17,237 nt of DNA from Clostridia bacterium. GTDB taxonomy: Bacteria > Bacillota > Clostridia > Oscillospirales > CAG-272. Position numbers and translations under genes: made by a program. The stretch spans positions 1 through 17,237 of the forward strand of contig JAFTHJ010000200.1 of the NCBI GenBank assembly GCA_017457465.1, written 5' to 3'. Under the pieces are notes generated by a model. It was not told the DNA's origin, searched no databases, and saw nothing but the letters and a program-made list of their open reading frames with translations. Below, in pieces: positions 6,663-14,593 of the stretch (the first letter of the stretch is position 1; every line of letters starts with the position of its first letter).

Positions 6663-7442
6663 ATGAAGGTCGTTCTTTTGGCAGGAGGACTCGGAACAAG
6701 AATTACCGAGGAATCTCATCTTAAACCGAAACCTATGATTGAAATTGGCGGAATGCCGATTCTTTGGCACATAATGAAGAGCTATTCCGCTCACGGATAC
6801 AATGAGTTTGTTATCTGCTGCGGATATAAGCAGCACGTTATAAAGGACTTCTTTAACGAGTACTTTATTCATAACTCTGACGTTACCTTCGACTTTACAA
6901 ACAGCACCAACAGACTGAAGGTGCACAGAAACTTCACCGAGCAGTGGAAGGTTACCGTCGTTGATACGGGACTTCACACAATGACGGGTGGAAGAATCAA
7001 GAGAATCAAGCCCTATATAGGTAACGAGCCCTTTATGCTTACTTACGGAGACGGTGTTTGCGATATCGATATCAACGCGCTTGAGGAGTTCCACCGCTCA
7101 CACGGTAAACTCGCTACTATGACTGTAGTCAATGCAGGTCAGCGCTTCGGCGTTATCAAAATGGATAAAGCAGGAAATATCACATCCTTCAGAGAAAAGA
7201 AGGACAGAGACGGTATTCCGATAAACGGCGGATATATGGTTCTCGATCCCAAGGTTCTCGATTATATCGACGGAGATGATACGGTATTTGAGAGAGAGCC
7301 TCTTGAGAGACTTGTGGCTGACGGACAGCTTATGGCTTATAAGCACGAGGGCTTCTGGCAGTGTATGGATACCCTTCGTGATAAGGAAAATCTTGAGAAG
7401 ATATGGAAGAGCGGAGAGGCTCCGTGGAAGAAGTGGGATTAA
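6663..7442 (+). CDS. rfbF: Glucose-1-phosphate cytidylyltransferase
   Basis: RfbF (DdhA) joins CTP and alpha-D-glucose-1-phosphate to give CDP-glucose and pyrophosphate in the cytosol, the first step toward CDP-linked deoxysugars. The 259-residue product has the nucleotidyltransferase signature LAGGLGTR at 6-13, the Lys of LKPKPMIEIGG, the YGDGVCDID metal-binding loop, FGVIKMD, and the NGGYMV and FWQCMDTLRD segments seen in this specific cytidylyltransferase rather than in dTDP-glucose enzymes. ATG at 6663 follows AAAGGA with a 9-base spacer; the longer open frame starts inside the promoter and is rejected. rfbG begins 3 bases after its stop, which fixes the pathway. Confidence 0.93.
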   Translation: MKVVLLAGGLGTRITEESHLKPKPMIEIGGMPILWHIMKSYSAHGYNEFVICCGYKQHVIKDFFNEYFIHNSDVTFDFTNSTNRLKVHRNFTEQWKVTVVDTGLHTMTGGRIKRIKPYIGNEPFMLTYGDGVCDIDINALEEFHRSHGKLATMTVVNAGQRFGVIKMDKAGNITSFREKKDRDGIPINGGYMVLDPKVLDYIDGDDTVFEREPLERLVADGQLMAYKHEGFWQCMDTLRDKENLEKIWKSGEAPWKKWD

Positions 7443-7445
7443 GAT

Positions 7446-8513
7446 ATGTTTGATTTGAGTTTTTATTCAGGTAAGCGTGTTCTGGTAACAGGACACACGG
7501 GATTCAAGGGCTCGTGGATGTGCCGTGTTCTCAAGGGACTTGGCGCCACCGTGACAGGATTTTCTCTTGAACCTCCGACGAACCCCTCTCTTTTTGAGAC
7601 CGCTAATACCGATAACGGTATGAAGTCCTATATCGGAGATATCCGTGATTTCGACGCGCTCAAAAAGTGCTTCGACGAGGCGCAGCCCGAGATAGTTCTT
7701 CACCTTGCGGCTCAACCTATCGTAAGAGACAGCTATAAGGATCCCAGATATACCTACGAGACCAATGTTATGGGAACGGTGAATCTGCTTGAATGTGTCA
7801 GACTCTCAAAGAGTGTGAAATCTGTTCTCAACGTTACCACCGATAAGGTTTATAAAAACAATGAGTGGGAATGGGGATACAGAGAGAACGAGCCGCTTGA
7901 CGGCTTTGATCCGTATTCCAACAGTAAATCCTGCTCCGAGCTCGTAACGCATTGCTATAATAATTCCTTCTTCACGGACGGAAGCGTTGCTGTGTCAACG
8001 GCTCGTGCGGGAAATGTTATCGGCGGAGGAGACTACGCCAACGACAGAATAAGTCCCGACTGTATAAGAGCGGCGCTTGAGGGAAGAGAGATAATCGTTC
8101 GTAACCCTCATTCCACAAGACCGTATCAGCACGTTCTTGAGCCTGTTATGGCATATCTTATGATTGCCGCAAAGCAGTATGAGGATATATCCTACGCGGG
8201 ATACTATAACGTAGGTCCCGACGAGGTCGATTGCTTCAAGACAGGTGCGCTTGTTGACCTGTTTTGCCGCACATGGGGCGAGGATATGAGATGGGTAGAC
8301 CGTTTTGACGGCGGACCTCACGGGGCTAACTTCCTCAAGCTCGATTGCTCCAAGCTCAAAACAGTATTTGGCTGGACTCCTTGCTGGAATCTTTCCGACG
8401 CGGTCGGATATACCGTTGAGTGGACGAAATGTCTGCGTGACGGCGGCGACGTCGAGAAGTGTATGGATAAGCAGATTGCCGAGTTCGTGGACGCGGCAAA
8501 GTGGATAGGCTAA
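7446..8513 (+). CDS. rfbG: CDP-glucose 4,6-dehydratase
   Basis: RfbG (DdhB) converts CDP-glucose to CDP-4-keto-6-deoxy-D-glucose using tightly bound NAD. The 355-residue product is an extended short-chain dehydrogenase with VTGHTGFKGSW (NAD-binding Gly pattern, Gly16/Gly19/Gly22), HLAAQP, the active-site TTDKVY with Thr131, Thr132 and Asp133, and the YxxxK pair Tyr157/Lys161 in DPYSNSK. STRPYQHVLEP further on is characteristic of the CDP-glucose enzyme. The ribosome site is weak and the gene lies 3 bases behind rfbF, so translation is probably coupled. A hairpin lies between this gene and the next. Confidence 0.94.
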   Translation: MFDLSFYSGKRVLVTGHTGFKGSWMCRVLKGLGATVTGFSLEPPTNPSLFETANTDNGMKSYIGDIRDFDALKKCFDEAQPEIVLHLAAQPIVRDSYKDPRYTYETNVMGTVNLLECVRLSKSVKSVLNVTTDKVYKNNEWEWGYRENEPLDGFDPYSNSKSCSELVTHCYNNSFFTDGSVAVSTARAGNVIGGGDYANDRISPDCIRAALEGREIIVRNPHSTRPYQHVLEPVMAYLMIAAKQYEDISYAGYYNVGPDEVDCFKTGALVDLFCRTWGEDMRWVDRFDGGPHGANFLKLDCSKLKTVFGWTPCWNLSDAVGYTVEWTKCLRDGGDVEKCMDKQIAEFVDAAKWIG

Positions 8514-8520
8514 ACAATTT

Positions 8521-8568
8521 TATAGCGTAGAATCAGCGACAGTATTTATGGCGCTGTTTCTGCGTATA
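8521..8568 (+). other. Long imperfect hairpin between rfbG and the SDR gene
   Basis: CGTAGAATCAGCG (8526-8538) pairs with CGCTGTTTCTGCG (8552-8564) with one T-T mismatch and one wobble pair. Beyond a bulged G (8525), TATA (8521-8524) pairs with TATA (8565-8568). The loop has 13 bases. No T-run follows, so it is not a classical terminator. Within an operon it may mark an RNA processing or stability point that lets the two halves of the cassette be expressed at different levels. Confidence 0.45.
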
Positions 8569-8601
8569 TTGAAGAAAGCAGCTCGAAAGGAATTTTATCT
8601 G

Positions 8602-9531
8602 ATGAAAGCGGTTATTACAGGAGCGACGGGTGCCGTTGGAATGGCGTTGATAGCCGAGCTTATTAAAAATGACATTGAAGTGCTTGTTCTCTCACGCCCA
8701 GGTTCTTCGAGAAACGAAAGACTGAAGCTTGGAGATAAGGTCAAGGTCGCCGAATGTGACCTCAAGGATTTAAAGGATTATCAGCCTACGTCAGGGGAGA
8801 GCTATGACTGGTTCTTCCACTTCGGTTGGATAGGTACGACAGGTCAGGCGAGAAACGATATGCACCTGCAGAATAAAAACGTTGAATATACGCTTGACGC
8901 TGTAGATTTGGCTCACCGATTCGGATGCACGGCATTTATCGGCGCGGGTTCACAGGCGGAATACGGCAGAGTCGAGGGAAAGCTCTCTGACAAAACGCCA
9001 ACAAATCCCGAAATGGGCTATGGTATCGCAAAGCTTTGCGCGGGTAGTATGAGCCGAATCAAGTGCGCGTCTCTTGGAATGAGACATATATGGGTGAGAA
9101 TACTCAGCGTGTATGGACCATATGATAATGAGGTCTCAATGGTGATATCGACCTTGCGGAATATGATAGCGGGAGAGACACCCGAGTTCACCGCCGGTGA
9201 GCAGATGTGGGATTATATGTATTCAGAGGATGCAGCCAGAGCGCTTTTAGCACTTGCGGAGCGCGGACGCGGCGGAGAGGTTTATTGTCTCGGAAGCGGC
9301 AAGGAGGCTATGCTTAAGGAGTATATCATCAAAATGCGCGACGCGGCAAATCCCGCTTGTGGGCTTGGTCTCGGAAAGCGCCCATATGCTGAAAATCAGG
9401 TTATGTATCTCTGTGCCGATATCGAAAAGCTTACGGCAGACACAGGCTTTGTACCCTCGGTCAGCTTTGACGAGGGAATAGCTAAAACCGTTGCTTGGGT
9501 AAGAGCCGATATCGCGAAAAACGCACTTTAA
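8602..9531 (+). CDS. NAD-dependent epimerase/dehydratase-family protein (putative CDP-4-keto-6-deoxyhexose reductase or epimerase)
   Basis: The 309-residue product is an extended short-chain dehydrogenase. The NAD(P)-binding TGATGAVG lies at 6-13, an FHFGWIGTTG loop stands where many relatives have H(L)AA, SQAEYG supplies the active-site Ser, and Tyr140/Lys144 (YGIAK) form the YxxxK pair. RILSVYGPYD and a DYMYSEDAARAL stretch complete the family pattern. Between rfbG and a glycosyltransferase it most likely reduces or epimerises CDP-4-keto-6-deoxyglucose, comparable in role to abequose or paratose synthases. That role is inferred from context, since no substrate-specific residue can be read. 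The ATG at 8602 follows AAAGGA; an in-frame ATG at 8548 lies inside the hairpin loop and is less likely. Confidence 0.75.
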   Translation: MKAVITGATGAVGMALIAELIKNDIEVLVLSRPGSSRNERLKLGDKVKVAECDLKDLKDYQPTSGESYDWFFHFGWIGTTGQARNDMHLQNKNVEYTLDAVDLAHRFGCTAFIGAGSQAEYGRVEGKLSDKTPTNPEMGYGIAKLCAGSMSRIKCASLGMRHIWVRILSVYGPYDNEVSMVISTLRNMIAGETPEFTAGEQMWDYMYSEDAARALLALAERGRGGEVYCLGSGKEAMLKEYIIKMRDAANPACGLGLGKRPYAENQVMYLCADIEKLTADTGFVPSVSFDEGIAKTVAWVRADIAKNAL

Positions 9532-9548
9532 GAAAGGATTTTACGACA

Positions 9549-10487
9549 ATGAAAAAAATCAGTATTATGGTTCCTTGTTATAACGAGGAGGAAAATGTTA
9601 TTCCTATGAGCGAGGCTCTTGTAGCCCAGCTTTCTCAAATGCCCCAGTATGATTACGAGATACTTTTTATAGATAACTGTTCTTTGGATAGCACCCGCGA
9701 AAAGCTTCGCGCTATCTGCGCGGAAAACAAGAAGATAAAGGCTATCTTCAATACAAGAAATTTCGGACAGTTCAACTCCCCCTACCACGCTATCTGTCAG
9801 ACAACGGGAGATTGTACCATCACGGTTTGCTGTGATTTTCAGGACCCCGTTGAGATGATACCCAAGTTTGTTGAGGAATGGGAGAACGGATATAAGGTCG
9901 TTTGCGGAGTAAAGACCTCAAGTAAGGAAAACAAGCTGATGTACACGCTCCGCAGCATTTACTACAGACTTATCAAGAAGATGTCGAGAGCCGAGCAGAT
10001 AGAGCATTTCACAGGATTCGGACTTTACGATAAGAGCTTTGTGGACGTACTTCGAAAGCTTGATGACCCGATTCCTTTCATCAGAGGAATTGTCGGAGAG
10101 CTTGGACCTAAATTCAAGACAATAGAATACGAGCAGCCCCAGAGAAGAGCGGGTAAGACCAGTAATAATTTCTATAGCCTTTATGACGCGGCGATGCTCT
10201 CGTTCACCTCTTACACCAAGATAGGTCCGAGACTTGCGGTTTTTGGTGGCGCGGCAATGTCGGGAGGCAGTGCTCTTGCGGCACTTGTATGCCTTATTCT
10301 TAAGCTTATTAACCCCTATTATTTCTTCACCACGGGAACCGCGGCTATTATTCTTACAGTCCTCTTTGTCGGCGGACTTCAGCTTTTCTTCCTCGGTTTG
10401 CTCGGTGAGTATATAATGAGTATAAATACCAGAGTTATGAAGCGTCCGCTTGTAATTGAGGACGAGAGAATCAATTTTGACGAGTGA
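9549..10487 (+). CDS. Family 2 glycosyltransferase, GtrB/DPM1-like, with two C-terminal membrane helices
   Basis: The 312-residue product has a GT2 catalytic domain. MVPCYNEEENV lies near the N terminus, FIDNCSLDST provides the first Asp, and CCDFQDP holds the metal-binding pair Asp96/Asp99. EHFTGFGLYDK and QPQRRAGKT correspond to the acceptor-side region of polyprenyl-phosphate transferases. Hydrophobic helices lie at about 229-254 and 262-287. This layout matches GtrB, ArnC and DPM1-type enzymes that move a sugar from a nucleotide donor to undecaprenyl phosphate on the inner membrane face. Here the donor is probably the CDP-sugar made by the three upstream genes. No flippase or acceptor-side transferase follows in the window. 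ATG at 9549 follows AAAGGA. Confidence 0.85.
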   Translation: MKKISIMVPCYNEEENVIPMSEALVAQLSQMPQYDYEILFIDNCSLDSTREKLRAICAENKKIKAIFNTRNFGQFNSPYHAICQTTGDCTITVCCDFQDPVEMIPKFVEEWENGYKVVCGVKTSSKENKLMYTLRSIYYRLIKKMSRAEQIEHFTGFGLYDKSFVDVLRKLDDPIPFIRGIVGELGPKFKTIEYEQPQRRAGKTSNNFYSLYDAAMLSFTSYTKIGPRLAVFGGAAMSGGSALAALVCLILKLINPYYFFTTGTAAIILTVLFVGGLQLFFLGLLGEYIMSINTRVMKRPLVIEDERINFDE

Positions 10488-10529
10488 TTAAAATTTAATA
10501 GATAAATTAGAAATACGGGAGGTACCTAA

Positions 10530-13500
10530 ATGTCGGATTTTGTTCATCTTCATTTGCACAGTGAATACAGTCTGCTTGACGGAGCCTGCCGTATTTCTGA
10601 TATTCCGAGAAGAGCGGCTGAATGCGGACATACCGCCGTGGCGTTAACCGACCACGGTGTTATGTACGGCGCGGTCGCCTTTTATTCTGCTTGTAAGGCG
10701 GAAGGAATAAAGCCGATAATCGGGTGTGAGGTCTATGTTTCTCCTACAGACAGATTTGATAAAACACAGAGTGCGGGGAAGCCGCACCATCTTGTTCTGC
10801 TTTGCAAAAATGAGGTCGGATATAAGAACCTTATCCACCTTGTCTCCCGAGGCTACACTGAAGGATTTTACACAAAGCCGCGTGTTGATAAGGCACTTTT
10901 AAGAGAACATTCCGAGGGACTTATCGCGCTTTCCGCTTGTCTTGCGGGAGAGATACCATCGCTTTTGGTGGCTGGGGATTTCGACGGTGCTATAAGGTCG
11001 GCAAAGGAAATGTCGGATATATTCGGCAAGGATAATTTTTATATTGAGATACAAAATCACGGTCTGGCAGAGCAGATGCAGATACTTGACAGTCTGGTGA
11101 AGGTTGCCGAGGAGACGGGACTGCCCTTGGTTGCAACAAACGACTGTCACTACCTCAAGCGCGAGGATGCTCAAACACAGGCTATACTTATGTGTATACA
11201 GACCAACCGAGTTATCACCGACGGACGCCCCATAGGCTTTGAGACCGACGAGTTTTATTATAAGACCACCGAGGAAATGAAGCAGATTTTCGGCAGATAT
11301 GCGGGGGCTGTTGAGAATACCGTAAAAATCGCCGAAAGATGTAACTTTGAATTTTCCTTCGATATCCCCAAGCTTCCGACCTTCAAAACGCCGAACGGCG
11401 AGGGCGCGGCGGAGTATCTGCGAGAGCTTGTCAGCCGAGGCTTTGCGAAAAAGAGGGAAGCGGGTATAATCTCATTTGAAAAGCACACCGAGAAGGAATA
11501 TAGCGATAGACTTGAATACGAGCTTTCGGTAATTGAAAATATGGGCTTTTCGGATTACTTCCTGATAGTTCAGGATTACGTAAATTTTGCGCGTTCTCGC
11601 GATATTCCCGTAGGTCCCGGAAGAGGCTCGGGAGCGGGAAGCCTTGTTGCTTATCTTGTGGGGATTACCGATGTCGACCCGATAGTCTTCGACCTGCTTT
11701 TCGAGAGATTTCTTAATCCCGAGCGAGTCAGTATGCCCGATATAGATATAGATTTTTGCTATAACCGACGTGAGGAGGTTATAGACTATATGTACCGCAA
11801 ATACGGCGCGGAGCACGTCTCGCAGATAATAGCCTTTGGAACACTTGCGGCAAGAGCCACGGTGAGAGACGTCGGAAGAGCGCTCGGTATGCCGTACTCC
11901 GATGTTGATGTCGTGGCAAAGGCGATACCGCGAGAGCTTGGAATAACAATCGCACAGGCAATGAAGCAGTCAGACCTGAAGGAACTTTATAACTCCTCGG
12001 AGCAGATAAAGCTCTTGCTTGACACGGCAAGTGCGGTCGAGGGAATGCCCAGAAATATCACGGTTCACGCCGCGGGACTTGTGGTTACCGACCAACCCAT
12101 ATCCGATAGCGTTCCGCTCTCAATCAGTAACGGAACGGTTGTGACACAGTTCGATATGGATATTATCGGTAAGCTCGGACTTCTGAAATTTGATTTTCTT
12201 GGCTTGAGATACCTCACCATAATCAACGACGCGTGTGAGTCGATACGAAAGAAAGAACCCGATTTTGATATAACCAGAGCGCCGATAGACGATAAGGTAA
12301 CCTATGACCTTATCTCCGCGGGGAATACGCTCGGCGTATTTCAGCTTGAATCTGCTGGAATGAGGCAAGTGCTTACAGAGCTGAAGCCCGACCGATTTGA
12401 CGATATAGTCGCCGCGATAGCGCTCTACCGACCGGGACCTATGGATTCAATACCTAAATATATCGAGTCGCGTCATAATCCCGATAAGACCGAATATTTT
12501 CTGCCGCAGCTCAAACCTATCCTTGAGTCTACTTACGGCTGTACCGTATATCAGGAGCAGGTAATGAGCATATTCCGAGAGATTGCGGGATATTCATACG
12601 GACACGCTGATATAGTCCGCCGAGCAATGGCGAAGAAAAAAGCAGATGTGCTTGAGGCGGAGCGTCAGGGCTTCGTTGAGGGAGCGGCAGCAAACGGAGT
12701 GGACAGGGAAAAGGCGGAGAGACTTTTTGAGGATATGACCTCATTCGCGAATTACGCCTTCAATAAATCCCACGCGGCGGCTTATGCCGTTATATCCTTC
12801 AGAACCGCGTATCTCAAGGCTCATTATCCCTGCGAATATATGGCGGCGCTTATGACCTCGGTGCTTGGAAATCTTCCAAAACTTGCCGAGTATATCGCCG
12901 AATGCTCGAAATACGGAATAAAGGTACTCTCTCCCGATATAAACCGAAGCGGAATGTACTTCACACCGAGCGAGAATAATGTTCTGTTCGGACTCCTCGC
13001 GCTTAAAAATATCGGAAAGCAGTTCATAGAAAACATTATAGAGGAGAGGCAAGATAGAGAATTCAGCGGCTTTGACGACTTTGTCGAGCGTATGTCGGAA
13101 TACGACCTGAATAAAAGAATGGTCGAGGCGCTCATAAAATCGGGAGCCTTTGACGGTCTCGGAAGAACCCGAAGCACACTGCTTAAATCTTACGAAAAGC
13201 TGATAGATATAGCCGCGGAGAAGAATCGCAATAATGTCTCCGGACAGCTTGATATCTTTTCAATGGGAGAGGCGGACAGCTCGGTCTCTTTGTCCTTTGA
13301 TTTTCCCGATATCCCCGAATTTTCTCTGCGTGAGAAGCTGATGCTCGAGAAGGAATGCTCGGGAATGTATTTCTCGGGACATATGCTTGACAGCTATTCC
13401 AAGAATATAGAGGCGCTTGAGTCAACTCCGCTCGCCGAGATAATCGACGGCGAGGCTACCGTTGACAGACTTCCAGTGAAGATTGCCGTTATGGTCAACT

Positions 13501-14051
13501 CGGTTACAGTTAAACAAACGCGCAAGGACGAAAAAATGGCGTTTGTATCTGTTGAAGACAGATACGGTGAGGCGGAATGTATCGCCTTTGCTACACAGTA
13601 TTCCAAATATTCGCATCTTTTCAGAGTGGACAATGCTCTCTGTATAAAGGGAAATCTCTCTTTGCGAGAGGACGAAGCGCCAAAAATAATCATTTCGGAA
13701 GTGAGAGAGCTTGTTGAAAACTCGGAATACGAAAAGCTTATGCCCAAAGAGGGCGAGAATAAGGGGGAGATAGCGGAAGCTTCAAAGCCGAATGAAGAAA
13801 AGGCGACTAATCCCACAGTGAGCTTTTCGGGAATCCCCAAAAAAATATTCCTCAAGGTTCCCGATATGGAGTGCGAGAAATATAAGAAAGTGTTTAACCT
13901 CGTCTCGATTTTTGACGGACAGACGAGTGTTATTTTCTACGATACCTCAAGCTCAAAATATATTTCAACCAATCTGGGCATAGACGCGACACCGTATGTG
14001 GTAAAGCAGTTTGCGGATATTCTCGGAGAGGAAAATATAGCAATAAGATAA
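10530..14051 (+). CDS. dnaE: DNA polymerase III alpha subunit
   Basis: DnaE is a C-family replicative polymerase catalytic subunit. The 1173-residue product starts with a PHP domain whose metal-ligand motifs look intact: HLHLHSEYSLLDG, ALTDHG (Asp41/His42), GCEVY and ATNDCHY. The polymerase core has GPGRGSGAGSLVAY and the catalytic triad Asp404/Asp406 (PDIDIDF) with Asp555 (KFDFLG). An internal clamp-binding motif, QLDIF, lies at 906-910. Next comes an OB-fold (VKIAVMVNSVTV, EDRYGEAECIAF), a Glu/Lys-rich linker and a small C-terminal domain (KIFLKVPDME to the end). There is no exonuclease insertion of the PolC type. GGGAGG sits 7 bases before the ATG. Only 42 bases separate it from the glycosyltransferase and no terminator was seen, so readthrough from the cassette is possible. 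Confidence 0.97.
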   Translation: MSDFVHLHLHSEYSLLDGACRISDIPRRAAECGHTAVALTDHGVMYGAVAFYSACKAEGIKPIIGCEVYVSPTDRFDKTQSAGKPHHLVLLCKNEVGYKNLIHLVSRGYTEGFYTKPRVDKALLREHSEGLIALSACLAGEIPSLLVAGDFDGAIRSAKEMSDIFGKDNFYIEIQNHGLAEQMQILDSLVKVAEETGLPLVATNDCHYLKREDAQTQAILMCIQTNRVITDGRPIGFETDEFYYKTTEEMKQIFGRYAGAVENTVKIAERCNFEFSFDIPKLPTFKTPNGEGAAEYLRELVSRGFAKKREAGIISFEKHTEKEYSDRLEYELSVIENMGFSDYFLIVQDYVNFARSRDIPVGPGRGSGAGSLVAYLVGITDVDPIVFDLLFERFLNPERVSMPDIDIDFCYNRREEVIDYMYRKYGAEHVSQIIAFGTLAARATVRDVGRALGMPYSDVDVVAKAIPRELGITIAQAMKQSDLKELYNSSEQIKLLLDTASAVEGMPRNITVHAAGLVVTDQPISDSVPLSISNGTVVTQFDMDIIGKLGLLKFDFLGLRYLTIINDACESIRKKEPDFDITRAPIDDKVTYDLISAGNTLGVFQLESAGMRQVLTELKPDRFDDIVAAIALYRPGPMDSIPKYIESRHNPDKTEYFLPQLKPILESTYGCTVYQEQVMSIFREIAGYSYGHADIVRRAMAKKKADVLEAERQGFVEGAAANGVDREKAERLFEDMTSFANYAFNKSHAAAYAVISFRTAYLKAHYPCEYMAALMTSVLGNLPKLAEYIAECSKYGIKVLSPDINRSGMYFTPSENNVLFGLLALKNIGKQFIENIIEERQDREFSGFDDFVERMSEYDLNKRMVEALIKSGAFDGLGRTRSTLLKSYEKLIDIAAEKNRNNVSGQLDIFSMGEADSSVSLSFDFPDIPEFSLREKLMLEKECSGMYFSGHMLDSYSKNIEALESTPLAEIIDGEATVDRLPVKIAVMVNSVTVKQTRKDEKMAFVSVEDRYGEAECIAFATQYSKYSHLFRVDNALCIKGNLSLREDEAPKIIISEVRELVENSEYEKLMPKEGENKGEIAEASKPNEEKATNPTVSFSGIPKKIFLKVPDMECEKYKKVFNLVSIFDGQTSVIFYDTSSSKYISTNLGIDATPYVVKQFADILGEENIAIR

Positions 14052-14087
14052 AACAAGGCTAAAGCAATTCTGCTTTAGCCTTGTTTT
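14050..14087. terminator. Bidirectional intrinsic terminator between dnaE and the BofC-like gene
   Basis: AAAACAAGGCTAAAGCA (14050-14066) and its exact complement TGCTTTAGCCTTGTTTT (14071-14087) form a 17-bp perfect stem with an ATTC loop. The arm ends give a T-run on either strand, so it can stop both convergent genes. The stem uses the last two bases of the dnaE stop codon and reaches the stop codon of the minus-strand gene. Confidence 0.92.
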
Positions 14088-14473
14088 CAACTTGAGTAAT
14101 CCTCAATAAGCGCTCGGAGCTGCCGCTCCGAAGTCACCCTTATGCCCTCGCGAAGCAGATTTCTGTCGGCTTCGGGAAGCGTTTTCACGTAAACATCAAT
14201 GACTTGTTCCAGTTCTCCAACCTCGCTGAAAACACCGATAACCTCATTGTATTCCTTGACTATCCACACCCTGTTGTCGACAGTGGTCTGTGCCTCCGTA
14301 GCGGGGATATCCGCCCAGACGTATACGTATTCTGTCTGTATAACGGTTTCCGTAAGTGTTTCTACCTCTTTTTCACTTTTTGATATCAAAACGGTAATTC
14401 CGATAATCGCGCTTACGAGAAGTATGGCGGAGTAAGTACCGAAAAGAGCTATCAGTCGCTTGTTAGTTTTCAT
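14087..14473 (-). CDS. Single-pass membrane protein with a BofC-like C-terminal domain
   Basis: The 128-residue product has a short basic N terminus, one membrane helix at about residues 8-30 and a Thr/Glu-rich linker. A compact domain follows with RVWIVKEYNEVIGVF, DVYVKTLPEADRNLL and a C-terminal RALIEDYSS. This VWIVKEYxxxIGVF ... LPEADRxLLxxGI layout recalls the C-terminal domain of BofC-type proteins, common in Clostridia; BofC itself controls SigK processing from the forespore in Bacillus. Function here is not established, and the match is to a pattern, not a tested homology. The ATG at 14473 follows GGGAGA. The gene is convergent with dnaE and divergent from the penicillin-binding protein. 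Confidence 0.6.
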   Translation of the reverse strand: MKTNKRLIALFGTYSAILLVSAIIGITVLISKSEKEVETLTETVIQTEYVYVWADIPATEAQTTVDNRVWIVKEYNEVIGVFSEVGELEQVIDVYVKTLPEADRNLLREGIRVTSERQLRALIEDYSS

Positions 14474-14489
14474 AATTATCTCCCAATAA

Positions 14490-14503
14490 ATTCACTTGTG
14501 AAT
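14490..14503. promoter_or_regulatory. Short palindrome upstream of the BofC-like gene
   Basis: ATTCAC and GTGAAT form a 6-bp inverted repeat with a TT spacer, 17 bases before the BofC-like start and touching its possible -10 box. The position suits an operator, but a 14-bp palindrome in AT-rich DNA could be chance. Confidence 0.25.
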
Positions 14504-14532
14504 ATTATCGCCGCTCTTCTGTTTAGATATTC
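14503..14532 (-). promoter_or_regulatory. Possible sigma-G/F-like promoter for the BofC-like gene
   Basis: On the minus strand GAATA (14528-14532) and GATAATA (14503-14509) are separated by 18 bases. The known sigma-G pattern is roughly GHATR, 17-18 bases, CATWMTA, so the match is 5/5 and 6/7. The first base of the -10 box (G instead of C) is the mismatch. No good sigma-A -35 box accompanies the -10 box. Confidence 0.25.
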
Positions 14533-14537
14533 GCTTT

Positions 14538-14566
14538 TTGAGCAATAATAAGGAATAAGGTAATAT
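14538..14566 (+). promoter_or_regulatory. Sigma-A-type promoter for the penicillin-binding protein gene
   Basis: TTGAGC (14538-14543), a 17-base spacer and TAATAT (14561-14566) give a moderate promoter. The predicted start near 14573 leaves a very short leader carrying GGAG (14578-14581), which fits translation from the ATG at 14594 better than from the ATG at 14582. Confidence 0.5.
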
Positions 14567-14593
14567 ATTCCGAAAACGGAGATGAAGATAGCT

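Noticed and set aside
12824..13177. Minus-strand open frames inside dnaE and the penicillin-binding protein gene
   Set aside because: They are antisense shadows of strongly supported genes and lack ribosome sites and recognisable domains.
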